This document shows, in pieces, positions 52,642-61,584 of a stretch of 64,000 nt of DNA. Each line of letters starts with the position of its first letter. The stretch's first letter is position 1. The stretch covers positions 62,001 to 126,000 of the forward strand of contig JBMYRH010000005.1 in assembly GCA_049602155.1 (NCBI GenBank), given 5' to 3'. The position numbers were made by a program, and so were the translations under genes. Under the pieces are notes generated by a model, which was not told the DNA's origin, ran no database searches, and saw only the letters and a list, made by a program, of their open reading frames with translations. Source of the DNA: JBMYRH01 sp049602155. GTDB taxonomy: Bacteria; Myxococcota_A; UBA9042; PHBI01; JBMYRH01.

Positions 52642-53592
52642 ATGCGGATGCTTCAAGTAGCCCTGATGGGTATGGCGTTGGCCTGCTTTGCGCCGGCCTG
52701 CGGCGGCGATGATGCCGAGACTAACGGTGATGACACGACTGCAACGGCGGACACCGAGACGGGCGCTGAGCAGGACGCTGGCGCCACGGATGATGCGGGT
52801 GCTGGCGAAGCCTCCGATGACGCAGAGGCAGTGGAGGACACCGCGCCCGAGCCCGAGCCCGAGCCCTGCGTGCCTGCATGCGACGGACAGACCTGCGGGG
52901 ACGACGGATGTGGCGGCTCCTGTGGCACCTGCACGGCTCCGGACACCTGCGTGGGCAGCAACTGCTGTACGCCCGAGTGCACCGACCTTGAATGCGGTGA
53001 TGATGGCTGCGGCGGAAGCTGCGGTGACTGCGCAGCTGGTGAGCAGTGCTCTGCAGGCCTCTGCGAAGCCAAGACATACTCCTGCCCGGAGATGTTCGCT
53101 TCGGCACAGGCATTGGAGTGTGATTGGGCTGCCGACTTTGAAGGTTGCGAGGTGACCATCACGGACGCCTATGAGGCTGCAAACGCGGACGAGGCTGCGA
53201 GCCTCGAGGGGCTCCTCTCATGTCTCAATGACAAGGGATGCGATGTCACCCAGAGTAAGGCTCAGGCGTCATGCCAGAAGGATGACTGCCTCCCCGAGAC
53301 CGCAAGCTGTGAGGCGAGCCAAAACGGTGCGCTGATGTGCTTTGAGATCACCCAGTGTATGCAAGAGGCGACGTGCCCGAAGGACATCATCACTGGTGTG
53401 CCGACCGCAGCATGTCGGAGGCAGTGCCTCGATCAGGGCACGGAAGCCGGCGTCGCGTTCTGGCTCAGCCTTGAGCTCTGCGGCGTGAGTGAGTGCCTGG
53501 GCGAGGACAACTATGACCAGTGCGTGACGGACGTGTCGAGCATCCAGTGCACCACCGAGTACAGCGACTGTTACGACGAGGCTCAACAGTAG
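52642..53592 (+). CDS. Cys-rich lipoprotein with two CGDDGCGG modules
   Basis: A 316-residue protein with GAGGAG before the ATG. The lipobox is FAPACGGD. An Asp/Thr/Ala/Glu-rich linker (about residues 22-75) leads to two modules (GQTCGDDGCGGSCGTC and LECGDDGCGGSCGDC). The remaining 170 residues contain regularly spaced Cys (LLSCLNDKGCDV, CFEITQCMQEATC, CRRQCLDQG, ECLGEDNYDQC), likely disulfide-bonded. It resembles the upstream lipoprotein but lacks the copper domain. Function is unknown; such proteins are abundant on the surface of Myxococcota/Bradymonadota relatives. Confidence 0.85.
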   Translation: MRMLQVALMGMALACFAPACGGDDAETNGDDTTATADTETGAEQDAGATDDAGAGEASDDAEAVEDTAPEPEPEPCVPACDGQTCGDDGCGGSCGTCTAPDTCVGSNCCTPECTDLECGDDGCGGSCGDCAAGEQCSAGLCEAKTYSCPEMFASAQALECDWAADFEGCEVTITDAYEAANADEAASLEGLLSCLNDKGCDVTQSKAQASCQKDDCLPETASCEASQNGALMCFEITQCMQEATCPKDIITGVPTAACRRQCLDQGTEAGVAFWLSLELCGVSECLGEDNYDQCVTDVSSIQCTTEYSDCYDEAQQ

Positions 53593-53597
53593 GGGGC

Positions 53598-53634
53598 TCG
53601 GGCCGCCGCGCCGCTTAGTCGGCGCGAGGCCCGA
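53598..53634. terminator. Long hairpin between convergent genes (possible bidirectional terminator)
   Basis: Two stacked stems, TCGGGCC (53598-53604) with GGCCCGA (53628-53634) and CGCGCC (53607-53612) with GGCGCG (53621-53626), give about 13 pairs with small bulges. The eight-base loop holds the yggS stop codon. No T tract follows, so termination is only suggested by its position between convergent genes. Confidence 0.4.
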
Positions 53635-54289
53635 AGAGCGCTGTCCCGATGCGAATCAGGGTCGAGCCCTCGGCGATCGCGGCCTCGAAGTCGTCTGACA
53701 TCCCCATCGAGAGGATGGGCGTGTCCTCGACGCGATCGCTGATCGCTTCCAAGAGCCCACGAGTGCGCGCAAAAGCCTCGCGTGGAGCGCCTCCCTCGAC
53801 GGGCTTTGGGATGCACATGAGCCCGCGGAGCCTGAGCGCCGTGCTCTTAGTCACGTGGTCAGCGAGGGCGTCTAGCCCGTCAGGGCTGCACCCGGCCTTC
53901 TGCGGTTCGTTATCCACGTTGACTTGAATCAGGACGTCGAGAGGCGTCGGGTGATTCCAGCGACGGGAGAGCGCCACGACGAGCTTCAGGCGATCGACGG
54001 TGTGGACCAGGGTAGGGCGCCCCTCTTCGATGGCGGTGGCCTTGTTGGTCTGAAGTGCGCCGACGAGGTGCCACCGCAGCGCAGGGAAGGCATCAAGTCG
54101 CGCGGACCAAGCCTGGACTTGGTTCTCTCCAAAGTCTCGATGCCCGAGGTCTGCGAGGGCCTGAACCGATGCGTCAGCGTGACGCTTTGACACAGCGAGC
54201 ACGGTGAGTTCGCGTGGCGAACGTCCTGCGGCTTGTGCGGCAAGAGCGATACGGTCTTGGAGACCAAAGTAGCGGTCGGTGAGTGTCAT
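53615..54289 (-). CDS. yggS: YggS/PLPBP-family pyridoxal-phosphate homeostasis protein
   Basis: A 224-residue protein of the single-domain TIM-barrel PLP-binding family. The PLP-binding Lys lies in LTVLAVSKRHADASVQALAD; other family motifs are DFGENQVQAW, WHLVGALQTNKA, VHTVDRLKLV, VLIQVNVDNEPQKAGC and LSMGMSDDFEAAIAEGSTLI with the terminal IRIGTALFGPR. Members have no known enzymatic activity and buffer PLP. It follows the Maf gene by seven bases on the same strand. Confidence 0.94.
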   Translation of the reverse strand: MTLTDRYFGLQDRIALAAQAAGRSPRELTVLAVSKRHADASVQALADLGHRDFGENQVQAWSARLDAFPALRWHLVGALQTNKATAIEEGRPTLVHTVDRLKLVVALSRRWNHPTPLDVLIQVNVDNEPQKAGCSPDGLDALADHVTKSTALRLRGLMCIPKPVEGGAPREAFARTRGLLEAISDRVEDTPILSMGMSDDFEAAIAEGSTLIRIGTALFGPRAD

Positions 54290-54296
54290 CGTCGCC

Positions 54297-54956
54297 TCAG
54301 TAGGGCAGGAGATCGGTCGCGCCCATCTCCTCCATCATCTCGATCACTTGGCACATCGGGAGTCCGACGACATTGGTGTAGGAGCCGGTGATGGAGTCGA
54401 CCATGTAGGCTCCCACGCCCTGAATGGCGTAGCCGCCCGCCTTGTCCATTGATTCCCCGACAGAGATGTATTTATCGATCTCGGCGGTGGAGAGGCTCTT
54501 GAAGAGCACCTCGGTCGAGACGGCTTGAACGCCCTCTTTGTTCTTCTTCAAATCATGGATGCAGAAGCCGGTCAGCACACGATGCCTTTGCCCGCTGAGT
54601 CGGGCCAGCATGGCGGCAGCCTCAGCGGTGTCGGCAGGCTTACCCAGGACATGGCCACCCTCGACGACCACGGTATCCGCGCCGATCACCCAGCGGGTCT
54701 CGATGTGACGCCGGCCACCTGCGGCGGATGTGATCGGTTGGCCGGCTGCGTCCGTCGGGTAGAGGGTCGTCTGCAGACGACCGACAACCCCCAAGACCTT
54801 CTCTCGAGCCAACCGTTTGACGAAATTCTCGACCATTTCTCCGTCCAGCTGGACCTCATCAATATTCGCTGGGACCACTTTGACGCTGAAGCCCATTCGC
54901 TCCAGGAGGTCTTTCCGGCGAGGAGATTGTGACGCGAGGATGATTTGGACTGCCAA
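54297..54956 (-). CDS. maf: Maf-type nucleotide pyrophosphatase
   Basis: A 219-residue protein. The TTG at 54956 is chosen: GGGAGG precedes it and the family N-terminus (VQIILASQSPRRKDLLERMG) begins there. The frame is open upstream but only antisense to the HEAT gene. Other motifs are VPANIDEVQLDGE, WVIGADTVVVEGGHVLGKPA with the catalytic Asp, and GAYMVDSITGSYTNVVGLPM. Members hydrolyse non-canonical nucleoside triphosphates such as dTTP/UTP or modified forms. Not related to the flagellin-modifying Maf proteins (DUF115) despite the shared name. Confidence 0.93.
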   Translation of the reverse strand: MAVQIILASQSPRRKDLLERMGFSVKVVPANIDEVQLDGEMVENFVKRLAREKVLGVVGRLQTTLYPTDAAGQPITSAAGGRRHIETRWVIGADTVVVEGGHVLGKPADTAEAAAMLARLSGQRHRVLTGFCIHDLKKNKEGVQAVSTEVLFKSLSTAEIDKYISVGESMDKAGGYAIQGVGAYMVDSITGSYTNVVGLPMCQVIEMMEEMGATDLLPY

Positions 54957-55139
54957 GCAGACCTCCCACTGGGTCAGTAACGCGCTGGGAGTGTAGCAGT
55001 ACCAGAGCGGTTTGGGGGGGCCCTTCGCTCGTTGCTTCGTGCAGGGGCAAGTGGTATAGCCCGCGCGGTCCTTAAGCACCTGCACTCCAGGGCATTTTCT
55101 CCCTGTACCGCAATGCGCCGAGCGACCGTTAGGAGCGAC

Positions 55140-55856
55140 ATGGGATTCTTCGGGTTCGGTGGAAATAAGGTTGACCGTTACGTCAAGAAGCTGACGAACG
55201 CATACGTGCAGACGCACGAGCGCATTCGAATGATCGAGCTGCTTGCCGAGATGGGCACGGACGAGTCCATCTACGGTATCCTCAAGCGCTTCACCTTTCG
55301 TACAGAGGCGAGCATCGTCGACGAGGACGAGAAGGAGCTGGCCTACAAGTACCTGGTGCGCGCTGGGGCCTCTGCGGTGCTGCCCATCGAGCGCTTCGTG
55401 GACAGCAATGACGCCGTTTATTGGCCGATCAAAGCGCTCCACGAGATCGCGGGGATCGACGCCGCTGTCGATCTCCTTTTGAAGGCCCTGGATCGCTCGG
55501 AAGAGCGCTTGGGGCGTGTCAACGAGCAGAAGACCCAGTTGGTCTCCAACTTGCGTGACTTCACCCACCCCAGGGTGCTTGAGCGACTTCAGGCGCTCGT
55601 GAACGATGTGGATGAAGATGTCCGCATCATGGCCATGGATGGGCTGCTCACCTACGGCGAGGATGTCGCACTGCAACCTGCTGCGCGGCTCCTCCTGGAC
55701 TCGGAAGAGTCAGCCAAGGTCAAGATGGTGCTCTTGGAGCAGCTTATTGAGCTGGGCTGGTCGCTGGCGACATGGCGCGAGCAATTCGAGGAACAAGACC
55801 TGCTGCCGTACCCCTACCGGGTCGGCGCCAATGGCTGCTGTGAGCGCGCGAGTTAG
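55140..55856 (+). CDS. HEAT-repeat-like protein
   Basis: A 238-residue cytosolic protein; ATG 55140 has TAGGAG nine bases before it. After MGFFGFGGNKVDRYVKKLTN come helical repeats of about 35-45 residues (MIELLAEMGTDESIYGILKR, AVLPIERFVDSNDAVYWPIK, VLERLQALVNDVDEDVRIMA, MDGLLTYGEDVALQPAARLL). The ending WREQFEEQDLLPYPYRVG is distinctive. HEAT repeats mediate protein contacts; the partner is unknown. It precedes carB on the same strand by 40 bases. Confidence 0.8.
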   Translation: MGFFGFGGNKVDRYVKKLTNAYVQTHERIRMIELLAEMGTDESIYGILKRFTFRTEASIVDEDEKELAYKYLVRAGASAVLPIERFVDSNDAVYWPIKALHEIAGIDAAVDLLLKALDRSEERLGRVNEQKTQLVSNLRDFTHPRVLERLQALVNDVDEDVRIMAMDGLLTYGEDVALQPAARLLLDSEESAKVKMVLLEQLIELGWSLATWREQFEEQDLLPYPYRVGANGCCERAS

Positions 55857-55896
55857 CCACGCGTGAACTCCTGACTCAGGTTTAAAGGAGCTGCAT

Positions 55897-58800
55897 ATGC
55901 CGAAGCGTAAGGACATCCAGAGTATCCTGTTGATCGGTTCTGGGCCGATCGTGATCGGTCAGGGCTGTGAGTTCGATTACTCGGGTACACAGGCATGCAA
56001 GGCGCTGAGAGAGGACGGTTACCGTGTCATCTTGGTGAATTCGAACCCCGCCACGATCATGACAGACCCCGAGTTCTCCGATGCGACCTACATCGAGCCG
56101 CTGTCGGCGGGGGTGCTTGAGCAGATCATCGCCAAAGAGCGCCCCGACGCTGTCCTCCCCACGATTGGGGGCCAGACCGGCTTAAACCTCGCGATTGAAC
56201 TCGCGGAGGCCGGGGCGCTTGAGCGGTACGATTGTGAGCTCATTGGCGCGACGCTGGAGTCGATCCATAAAGCCGAGGACCGTGAGGCCTTCAAGGCCGC
56301 GATGGACGCGATCGGGCTTCGGACCACGCGCTCAGGGTATGCGCGGAGCGCACATGAGGCGCATCAGATCGTGGAAGATCTGAGCATCACCTTCCCCATC
56401 ATCCTTCGGCCGTCATTCACCCTCGGCGGCTTTGGCGGCAGCGTGGCCTACAACGCTGAGGAATTCGAAGAGGCGATTCAGTGGGGGCTTAACGCGTCGC
56501 CTGTCGGTGAGATCCTCGTGGAGGAGAGCATCATCGGCTGGAAAGAGTTCGAGCTCGAGGTGATGCGCGACAACGCGGACAACTGCGTGATCGTCTGCAG
56601 CATTGAGAACCTCGATCCGATGGGGGTTCACACCGGCGACTCCATCACGGTGGCGCCGGCTCAGACGCTCAGCGACAGGGAGTATCAGCGGATGCGCAAC
56701 GCCGCCCTCGCCATCATGCGCGAGATCGGCGTGGATACGGGCGGCTCCAACGTCCAATTTGCCGTCAACCCAGCGGACGGCGCCATGATTGTCGTGGAGA
56801 TGAACCCTCGCGTCAGTCGGTCCTCGGCGTTGGCCTCGAAGGCGACTGGCTTCCCGATCGCCAAGATCGCCGCGAAGCTCGCGGTGGGCTACACCCTCGA
56901 TGAGATCACAAACGACATCACCGGCTCTACCCCAGCGTGCTTTGAGCCGACGATTGACTACGTCGTCACGAAGATCCCGCGGTTCACCTTTGAGAAATTC
57001 CCTCAGACCCCTCCGCTTCTGACGACTCAAATGAAGTCGGTGGGTGAGGTGATGTCGATGGGGCGGACGTTCAAGGAGAGCCTCCAGAAGGCGATCTGCT
57101 CCCTAGAGATCGGTCGCTCCGGGCTGGATCCGATGGTCGACACGGTCGACTCGCCTGACGCTAAGGCGGCGTTGGTGGTGGAGATGCGTCGCCCGACCCC
57201 CGACAGGGTGTGGCACGTGGCTGACGGCTTCCGTGCGGGCCTGACCGTGCGTGAAGCTCAAGAGGCGACTGGGATCGATCCTTGGTTCCTCCACCACATC
57301 AAAGAGTTGGTGGAGATGGAGCAGCAGATCGCCTCGGCTGATGTGTTGAATGAGAGTCAACTCCGAGATTGGAAGCGCAATGGCTTTTCCGACTCACGCA
57401 TCGCCACGTTGCGCGGGGTGCCTGAGGCTGAAGTGCGGGAGCGCCGCCGTGAACTCGGTGTGCGGCCTGTTTACAAGCGTGTCGACACCTGTGCTGCGGA
57501 GTTTGAGGCGCTGACGCCTTACCTCTACAGCACGTATGAGTCTCATTGTGAGGCGGAGCCCACCGATCGAAAGAAGGTCGTCATTCTGGGTAGCGGACCC
57601 AACCGCATCGGGCAGGGGATTGAGTTCGACTACTGCTGTGTGCACGGCGTCTTAGCTTTGGCTGAGGCTGGCTATGAGACCATCATGGTCAACTGCAACC
57701 CAGAGACAGTGTCGACCGACTACGATACGTCTGATCGGCTCTACTTCGAGCCGCTGACGCTTGAGAATGTCCTGTCGATCCTGGAGCTGGAGAAGCCCTA
57801 CGGGGTCGTCCTCCAGTTTGGTGGTCAGACGCCCTTGAAGCTCGCGACGGAGCTTGAGCGACTCGGAGTGCCCATTTTAGGGACCCCGACTGACGCGATC
57901 GACCGGGCTGAAGATCGAGAGCGCTTCGCGGCGATGGTCAGGGAGCTTGGACTGAAGCAGCCGCGCGCGGGCCTCGCGAGGACGCGGGAAGAGGCGCACG
58001 AGATCGCCGAGGGGATCGGCTTCCCGATCATCGTGCGGCCCAGCTATGTGCTGGGCGGTCGAGCGATGGAGATCGTCTTCTCGATGTCCGATTTATCGCG
58101 CTATATGACCCACGCGGTGCAGGTCTCTCCGGATCACCCTGTCCTCATCGATGAGTTCCTCGAGGACGCGATCGAGCTCGATGTCGACGCCCTCTGTGAC
58201 GGGCAAGACGTGGTCATCGCGGGGATCATGCAGCACATCGAGGAGGCCGGTGTTCACTCCGGTGACTCCGCTTGCTCTTTACCGCCGCACAACCTCCCGG
58301 ATCCGGTGCTCAACCTCGTCCGAGACCAAGCCAAAGCGATGGCGTTGTCTCTGGGCGTGGTCGGGCTGATGAACGTTCAGTTCGCGGTCCGAGGACGCAC
58401 CGTCTACGTGATCGAGGTGAACCCTCGGGCGTCGCGCACGGTGCCCTTCGTCTCGAAGGCGACTGGCATCCCGATCGCTAAGATCGCTGCGCGCGTGATG
58501 GCCGGTGAGAAGCTCGCCGACATGTCCCTCCCCGCCGAGATCACACCTCGCAACCATGTGGCTGTGAAAGAGGTGGTCTTCCCCTTCAGCAGGTTCCCTG
58601 GCAACGACACCTTGCTCGGACCTGAGATGAAGTCGACCGGAGAGGTCATGGGGGTCGACCGTACGGTGGAGCGCGCTTACGGCAAGGCGCAGCTGGCGAG
58701 TGGATTTGAGCTCCCAGACTCGGGGCGCGTGTTCCTCTCAGTGAACGACCAAGATAAGCCCTTGGTGCTCTCTACTGCCCGTGAGCTGGCAGCCCTGGGC

Positions 58801-59136
58801 TTTGAGATCTGCTGCACCCGCGGCACAGCGGCGTACCTGGCCGAGCGCGACGTCGCGACGACGGTCGTGAACAAAGTGATGGAGGGTCGTCCTCACATCG
58901 TCGACCGCATCAAGTCGAACGAGATCGCGATGATCATCAACACGACCGTTGGCCAGCAGTCGATCTTGGACTCTCGCACGATGCGTCGTGCAGCATTTGT
59001 GGCTGGGATCTCGTACCATACGACCGTGCCAGGGGCCTGGGCCGCAGTGGCCTCCATCGCCGCGCGCGCGAAGGATCCCGCACCGAGCATCACTCCGTTG
59101 CAAGAACTCTACAGGCAGGACGCAAAGCACTCATGA
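55897..59136 (+). CDS. carB: Carbamoyl-phosphate synthase large subunit
   Basis: A 1079-residue enzyme (family about 1070) making carbamoyl phosphate for pyrimidine and arginine synthesis; AAAGGAG precedes the ATG. The duplicated architecture is clear: first half ILLIGSGPIVIGQGCEFDYS, ILRPSFTLGGFGGSVAYNAE, EMNPRVSRSSALASKATGFP; second half VVILGSGPNRIGQGIEFDYC, IIVRPSYVLGGRAMEIVFSM, EVNPRASRTVPFVSKATGIP. An MGS-like allosteric domain ends it (GRVFLSVNDQDKPLVLSTAR). carA is not in the window. The stop overlaps the greA start (ATGA). Confidence 0.98.
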   Translation: MPKRKDIQSILLIGSGPIVIGQGCEFDYSGTQACKALREDGYRVILVNSNPATIMTDPEFSDATYIEPLSAGVLEQIIAKERPDAVLPTIGGQTGLNLAIELAEAGALERYDCELIGATLESIHKAEDREAFKAAMDAIGLRTTRSGYARSAHEAHQIVEDLSITFPIILRPSFTLGGFGGSVAYNAEEFEEAIQWGLNASPVGEILVEESIIGWKEFELEVMRDNADNCVIVCSIENLDPMGVHTGDSITVAPAQTLSDREYQRMRNAALAIMREIGVDTGGSNVQFAVNPADGAMIVVEMNPRVSRSSALASKATGFPIAKIAAKLAVGYTLDEITNDITGSTPACFEPTIDYVVTKIPRFTFEKFPQTPPLLTTQMKSVGEVMSMGRTFKESLQKAICSLEIGRSGLDPMVDTVDSPDAKAALVVEMRRPTPDRVWHVADGFRAGLTVREAQEATGIDPWFLHHIKELVEMEQQIASADVLNESQLRDWKRNGFSDSRIATLRGVPEAEVRERRRELGVRPVYKRVDTCAAEFEALTPYLYSTYESHCEAEPTDRKKVVILGSGPNRIGQGIEFDYCCVHGVLALAEAGYETIMVNCNPETVSTDYDTSDRLYFEPLTLENVLSILELEKPYGVVLQFGGQTPLKLATELERLGVPILGTPTDAIDRAEDRERFAAMVRELGLKQPRAGLARTREEAHEIAEGIGFPIIVRPSYVLGGRAMEIVFSMSDLSRYMTHAVQVSPDHPVLIDEFLEDAIELDVDALCDGQDVVIAGIMQHIEEAGVHSGDSACSLPPHNLPDPVLNLVRDQAKAMALSLGVVGLMNVQFAVRGRTVYVIEVNPRASRTVPFVSKATGIPIAKIAARVMAGEKLADMSLPAEITPRNHVAVKEVVFPFSRFPGNDTLLGPEMKSTGEVMGVDRTVERAYGKAQLASGFELPDSGRVFLSVNDQDKPLVLSTARELAALGFEICCTRGTAAYLAERDVATTVVNKVMEGRPHIVDRIKSNEIAMIINTTVGQQSILDSRTMRRAAFVAGISYHTTVPGAWAAVASIAARAKDPAPSITPLQELYRQDAKHS

Positions 59137-59612
59137 GCATCGAACGATACGTTGTTACGCCCTACGGGCTGAGAGTGCTCCGCGACAGAGTCCGGCAGAT
59201 CAAGGAAGTGGAGCGCCCGGAGAATGTCCGAGATATCGAAGAGGCGATCGCCCACGGCGACCTCTCGGAGAATGCCGAGTATCACGCAGCGAAAGAGCGC
59301 CAGGGGCTCTTGGATGCCGAGCTGCGGAACTACGAGGACAAGATCAGCCGCGCCGAGGTCATCGACCCGTCTACGCTGGATGGAGATAAAGTCGTCTTCG
59401 GGGCGACCGTGACGTTGTTCAACATCGACACGGAAGAGGAGGTCACCTACCAGATCGTCGGGGTCGACGAGGCTGACCTCCGAGAGCAGAAGATCAGCTA
59501 CGCATCGCCTCTAGGCCGTGCGATCATTGGGAAAGAGGAAGGCGACGAGATCGCGTTCAAGGCGCCTGGCGGCACTCGGAACTACGAGGTCGTCGAGGTC
59601 CAGTTCATCTAG
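59133..59612 (+). CDS. greA: Transcription elongation factor GreA
   Basis: A 159-residue protein of normal GreA length. The N-terminal coiled coil includes RPENVRDIEEAIAHGDLSEN and AEYHAAKERQGLLDAELRNY, whose acidic tip residues promote transcript cleavage by RNA polymerase. The C-terminal domain has FGATVTLFNIDTEEEVTYQI, ISYASPLGRAIIGKEEGDEI and PGGTRNYEVVEV. The start overlaps the carB stop by four bases. Confidence 0.96.
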   Translation: MSIERYVVTPYGLRVLRDRVRQIKEVERPENVRDIEEAIAHGDLSENAEYHAAKERQGLLDAELRNYEDKISRAEVIDPSTLDGDKVVFGATVTLFNIDTEEEVTYQIVGVDEADLREQKISYASPLGRAIIGKEEGDEIAFKAPGGTRNYEVVEVQFI

Positions 59613-59619
59613 GGCTGCT

Positions 59620-60105
59620 GTGCACGAGCTTACACTGATAAGTCGGTGCGAGGCTGACACCCGCGAGATCGCCTTCTGCTTGCGAGAGCTCTTAGGGGCA
59701 GGCGATGTCCTTGCCCTGAGCGGACCGCTGGGCGCAGGTAAGACCGTCTTCGTTCGGGGGATGACGGATGCGCTCGAGGTCCCTGCGAGTGACGGGGTGT
59801 GTAGCCCCTCTTATGCGCTGATCAACCTCTATGAGAACGGGCAGGTCCCCGTGGCTCATCTCGACCTATATCGGCTGGCCGATGGCGATGAGCTTGAGGG
59901 GATCGGGTTCCGCGATCTCTTGGCGGGCGATTATCTCGTCCTCGTGGAGTGGGCGGATCGAGTCGAGGAGGCGCTCGACGCCTCCACGCTTCGTGTCACA
60001 CTGCATGATGAGGGCCCCGAGTCCCGGCGCCTCGTCCTCAGCGCGTCGGAGGCTGAAGTGCTCCAGTCGCTTCAGCAGGCGCTGCCTCAACTTGCTCCGT
60101 CTTAG
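59620..60105 (+). CDS. tsaE: tRNA threonylcarbamoyladenosine biosynthesis ATPase TsaE
   Basis: A 161-residue protein from GTG 59620, seven bases after greA. The Walker A motif is LSGPLGAGKTVFVRGMTDAL; VCSPSYALINLYENG and VAHLDLYRLADGDELEGIGF, then VLVEWADRVEEAL are the standard TsaE motifs. TsaE works with TsaB and TsaD in the t6A modification of tRNA. The C-terminus overlaps, tail to tail, the end of a small membrane protein gene on the other strand. Confidence 0.94.
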   Translation: MHELTLISRCEADTREIAFCLRELLGAGDVLALSGPLGAGKTVFVRGMTDALEVPASDGVCSPSYALINLYENGQVPVAHLDLYRLADGDELEGIGFRDLLAGDYLVLVEWADRVEEALDASTLRVTLHDEGPESRRLVLSASEAEVLQSLQQALPQLAPS

Positions 60106-60250
60106 CGGGCCCGTCGCCAAAGAAGAGGGCATCGACGACGCTGGTGATCATGGCGATCAACAGCCACGCTGTGACGATGCCCCACACGGTCAGCACCGCC
60201 CAATGGGCGCCGCCGAGCTTTCTTCGTTTGGGTTGAACCGTGTCAGACAT
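60038..60250 (-). CDS. Small single-pass membrane protein, hypothetical
   Basis: A 70-residue frame from ATG 60250 with a basic N-terminus (VQPKRRKLGGAHW), one clear membrane helix (AVLTVWGIVTAWLLIAMITS) and a polar Glu/Ala-rich tail. The charge pattern predicts a cytoplasmic N-terminus. The last 68 bases overlap the 3' end of tsaE on the opposite strand and no good ribosome site is visible, so it may not be expressed. It fills the tsaE to cysteine desulfurase gap. Confidence 0.45.
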   Translation of the reverse strand: MSDTVQPKRRKLGGAHWAVLTVWGIVTAWLLIAMITSVVDALFFGDGPAKTEQVEAAPAEATGALQPPTR

Positions 60251-60399
60251 GTAGGGGGAGTACCGCCCGGGTGTGACTGCGGTCAAGTCTGCTGATGTCG
60301 CCGAGCGCTCAGCGGCGGGAATCTGGCCAGCGCTTGTCGTGCAGTGTGGGTGCTGACAGCGACTCAGAGCGCCTTATCCTTGCCTGCGGAAGGTAGCTT

Positions 60400-61584
60400 G
60401 TGGACACTCTCGCGGCCATGAACCCTCGCCCTCGCCGTATTTACCTCGATCACAACGCCACCTCGCCGCTCCGACCGAGCGCACGCGCGGCGATGGGCCG
60501 CCTCGCCGACGTGGACTTCGGGAACCCGTCGAGCGTGCATCTAGAGGGCCGCGCAGCGCGGAAGCTGCTGGAGCGAGCCCGTGACGCTGTCGCTGAGGCC
60601 CTTGGTGCTCAGCGCGGAGAGGTCGTGTTGACGAGCTCTGCGACAGAGGCGAACAACATGGCGGTAAAGGGCGCGGCATGGACCATGGCGAGCCAGGGGC
60701 GACCAAGCGTCGCGATGAGCGCGATCGAGCACCCATCAGTCCTGGCCCCAGGGCATTGGCTCGCGGAGGTGGCCCCTTCGACGCGCGCCCTGACCATCCC
60801 GGTCGATGCTCGTGGCTTGGTCTCGCCTGAGGCGCTCGACTCGGTGCTCGGCGATGACGTGGGACTCGTGAGCGTGATCGCCGCGAACAATGAGACGGGG
60901 GCCTTGGCGCCAATTCCACAGCTCGCCGAGATCGTCCACGCGCACGGAGCGCTCTTTCATGTCGACGCTGCGCAAGCCGTGGGGCGTATCCCGGTGGACG
61001 TCGACGCGTGGGGAGTGGATTTGCTCACCTTGAGTTCCCATAAACTTGGTGGCCCCAGGGGCGCCGGCGGTCTCTGGGTGCGTCAGGGGCTGGAGCTGGT
61101 GCCGCTCTTTCATGGTGGCCATCAAGAGCGCAATCGACGCGGCGGTACAGAGGACGTGGTCGCTGTGGTGGGCTTCGGTGCCGTGTGCGCGGAGGCAAGT
61201 GAGGGCTTGGCCCAGGAGAGGGCACGCTTGACGACGCTTCGCGATCGACTCTGGAGCGGCTTGGACGCCCTCGGGGGAGTCATACGCATCGGAGATCCGG
61301 AGCACACGCTGCCCAACACCCTCTGCGCAGCGTTTGAGGGGGTCGAGGCCGAGACATTGCTGATGGCGCTGGACATCGCTGGGGTCTCGGTGAGCGCCGG
61401 CAGTGCCTGCACAGCGGGGAGCCTTGAGCCTTCGCATGTGCTCTTAGCGATGGGGATTGAAGACTCAGTCGCGCGCTCTGCGGTGCGCTTCAGCCTGGGG
61501 TGGTCAAGCTCCCTCGGGGACATAGAGGGGGCCCTGTCGAGGCTCCCAGAACTGATCGAACGGGCAAGGGAGGTCGCAGCATGA
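60400..61584 (+). CDS. Cysteine desulfurase (NifS/IscS family)
   Basis: A 394-residue PLP enzyme releasing sulfur from cysteine. The GTG at 60400 has GGAAGG six bases before it; Met at 60418 is an alternative. Motifs are IYLDHNATSPLRPSARAAMG, VVLTSSATEANNMAVKGAAW, HVDAAQAVGRIPVD, LSSHKLGGPRGAGGLWVR (PLP Lys) and VSAGSACTAGSLEPSHVLLA with the sulfur-accepting Cys. It is coupled to mnmA (ATGA overlap), so it is the probable sulfur donor for tRNA 2-thiouridine formation. Confidence 0.95.
   Translation: MDTLAAMNPRPRRIYLDHNATSPLRPSARAAMGRLADVDFGNPSSVHLEGRAARKLLERARDAVAEALGAQRGEVVLTSSATEANNMAVKGAAWTMASQGRPSVAMSAIEHPSVLAPGHWLAEVAPSTRALTIPVDARGLVSPEALDSVLGDDVGLVSVIAANNETGALAPIPQLAEIVHAHGALFHVDAAQAVGRIPVDVDAWGVDLLTLSSHKLGGPRGAGGLWVRQGLELVPLFHGGHQERNRRGGTEDVVAVVGFGAVCAEASEGLAQERARLTTLRDRLWSGLDALGGVIRIGDPEHTLPNTLCAAFEGVEAETLLMALDIAGVSVSAGSACTAGSLEPSHVLLAMGIEDSVARSAVRFSLGWSSSLGDIEGALSRLPELIERAREVAA

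Noticed and set aside
51000..53050. Regularly repeated short sequences that might suggest a CRISPR-like array
   Set aside because: The repeats are in-frame CGDDGCGG protein modules within two lipoprotein genes, with irregular spacing and no cas genes.
54957..55676. N-terminal extension of the Maf gene by 240 codons
   Set aside because: The extra sequence is antisense to the HEAT-repeat gene, and a TTG with a good ribosome site marks the true start of the Maf family sequence.
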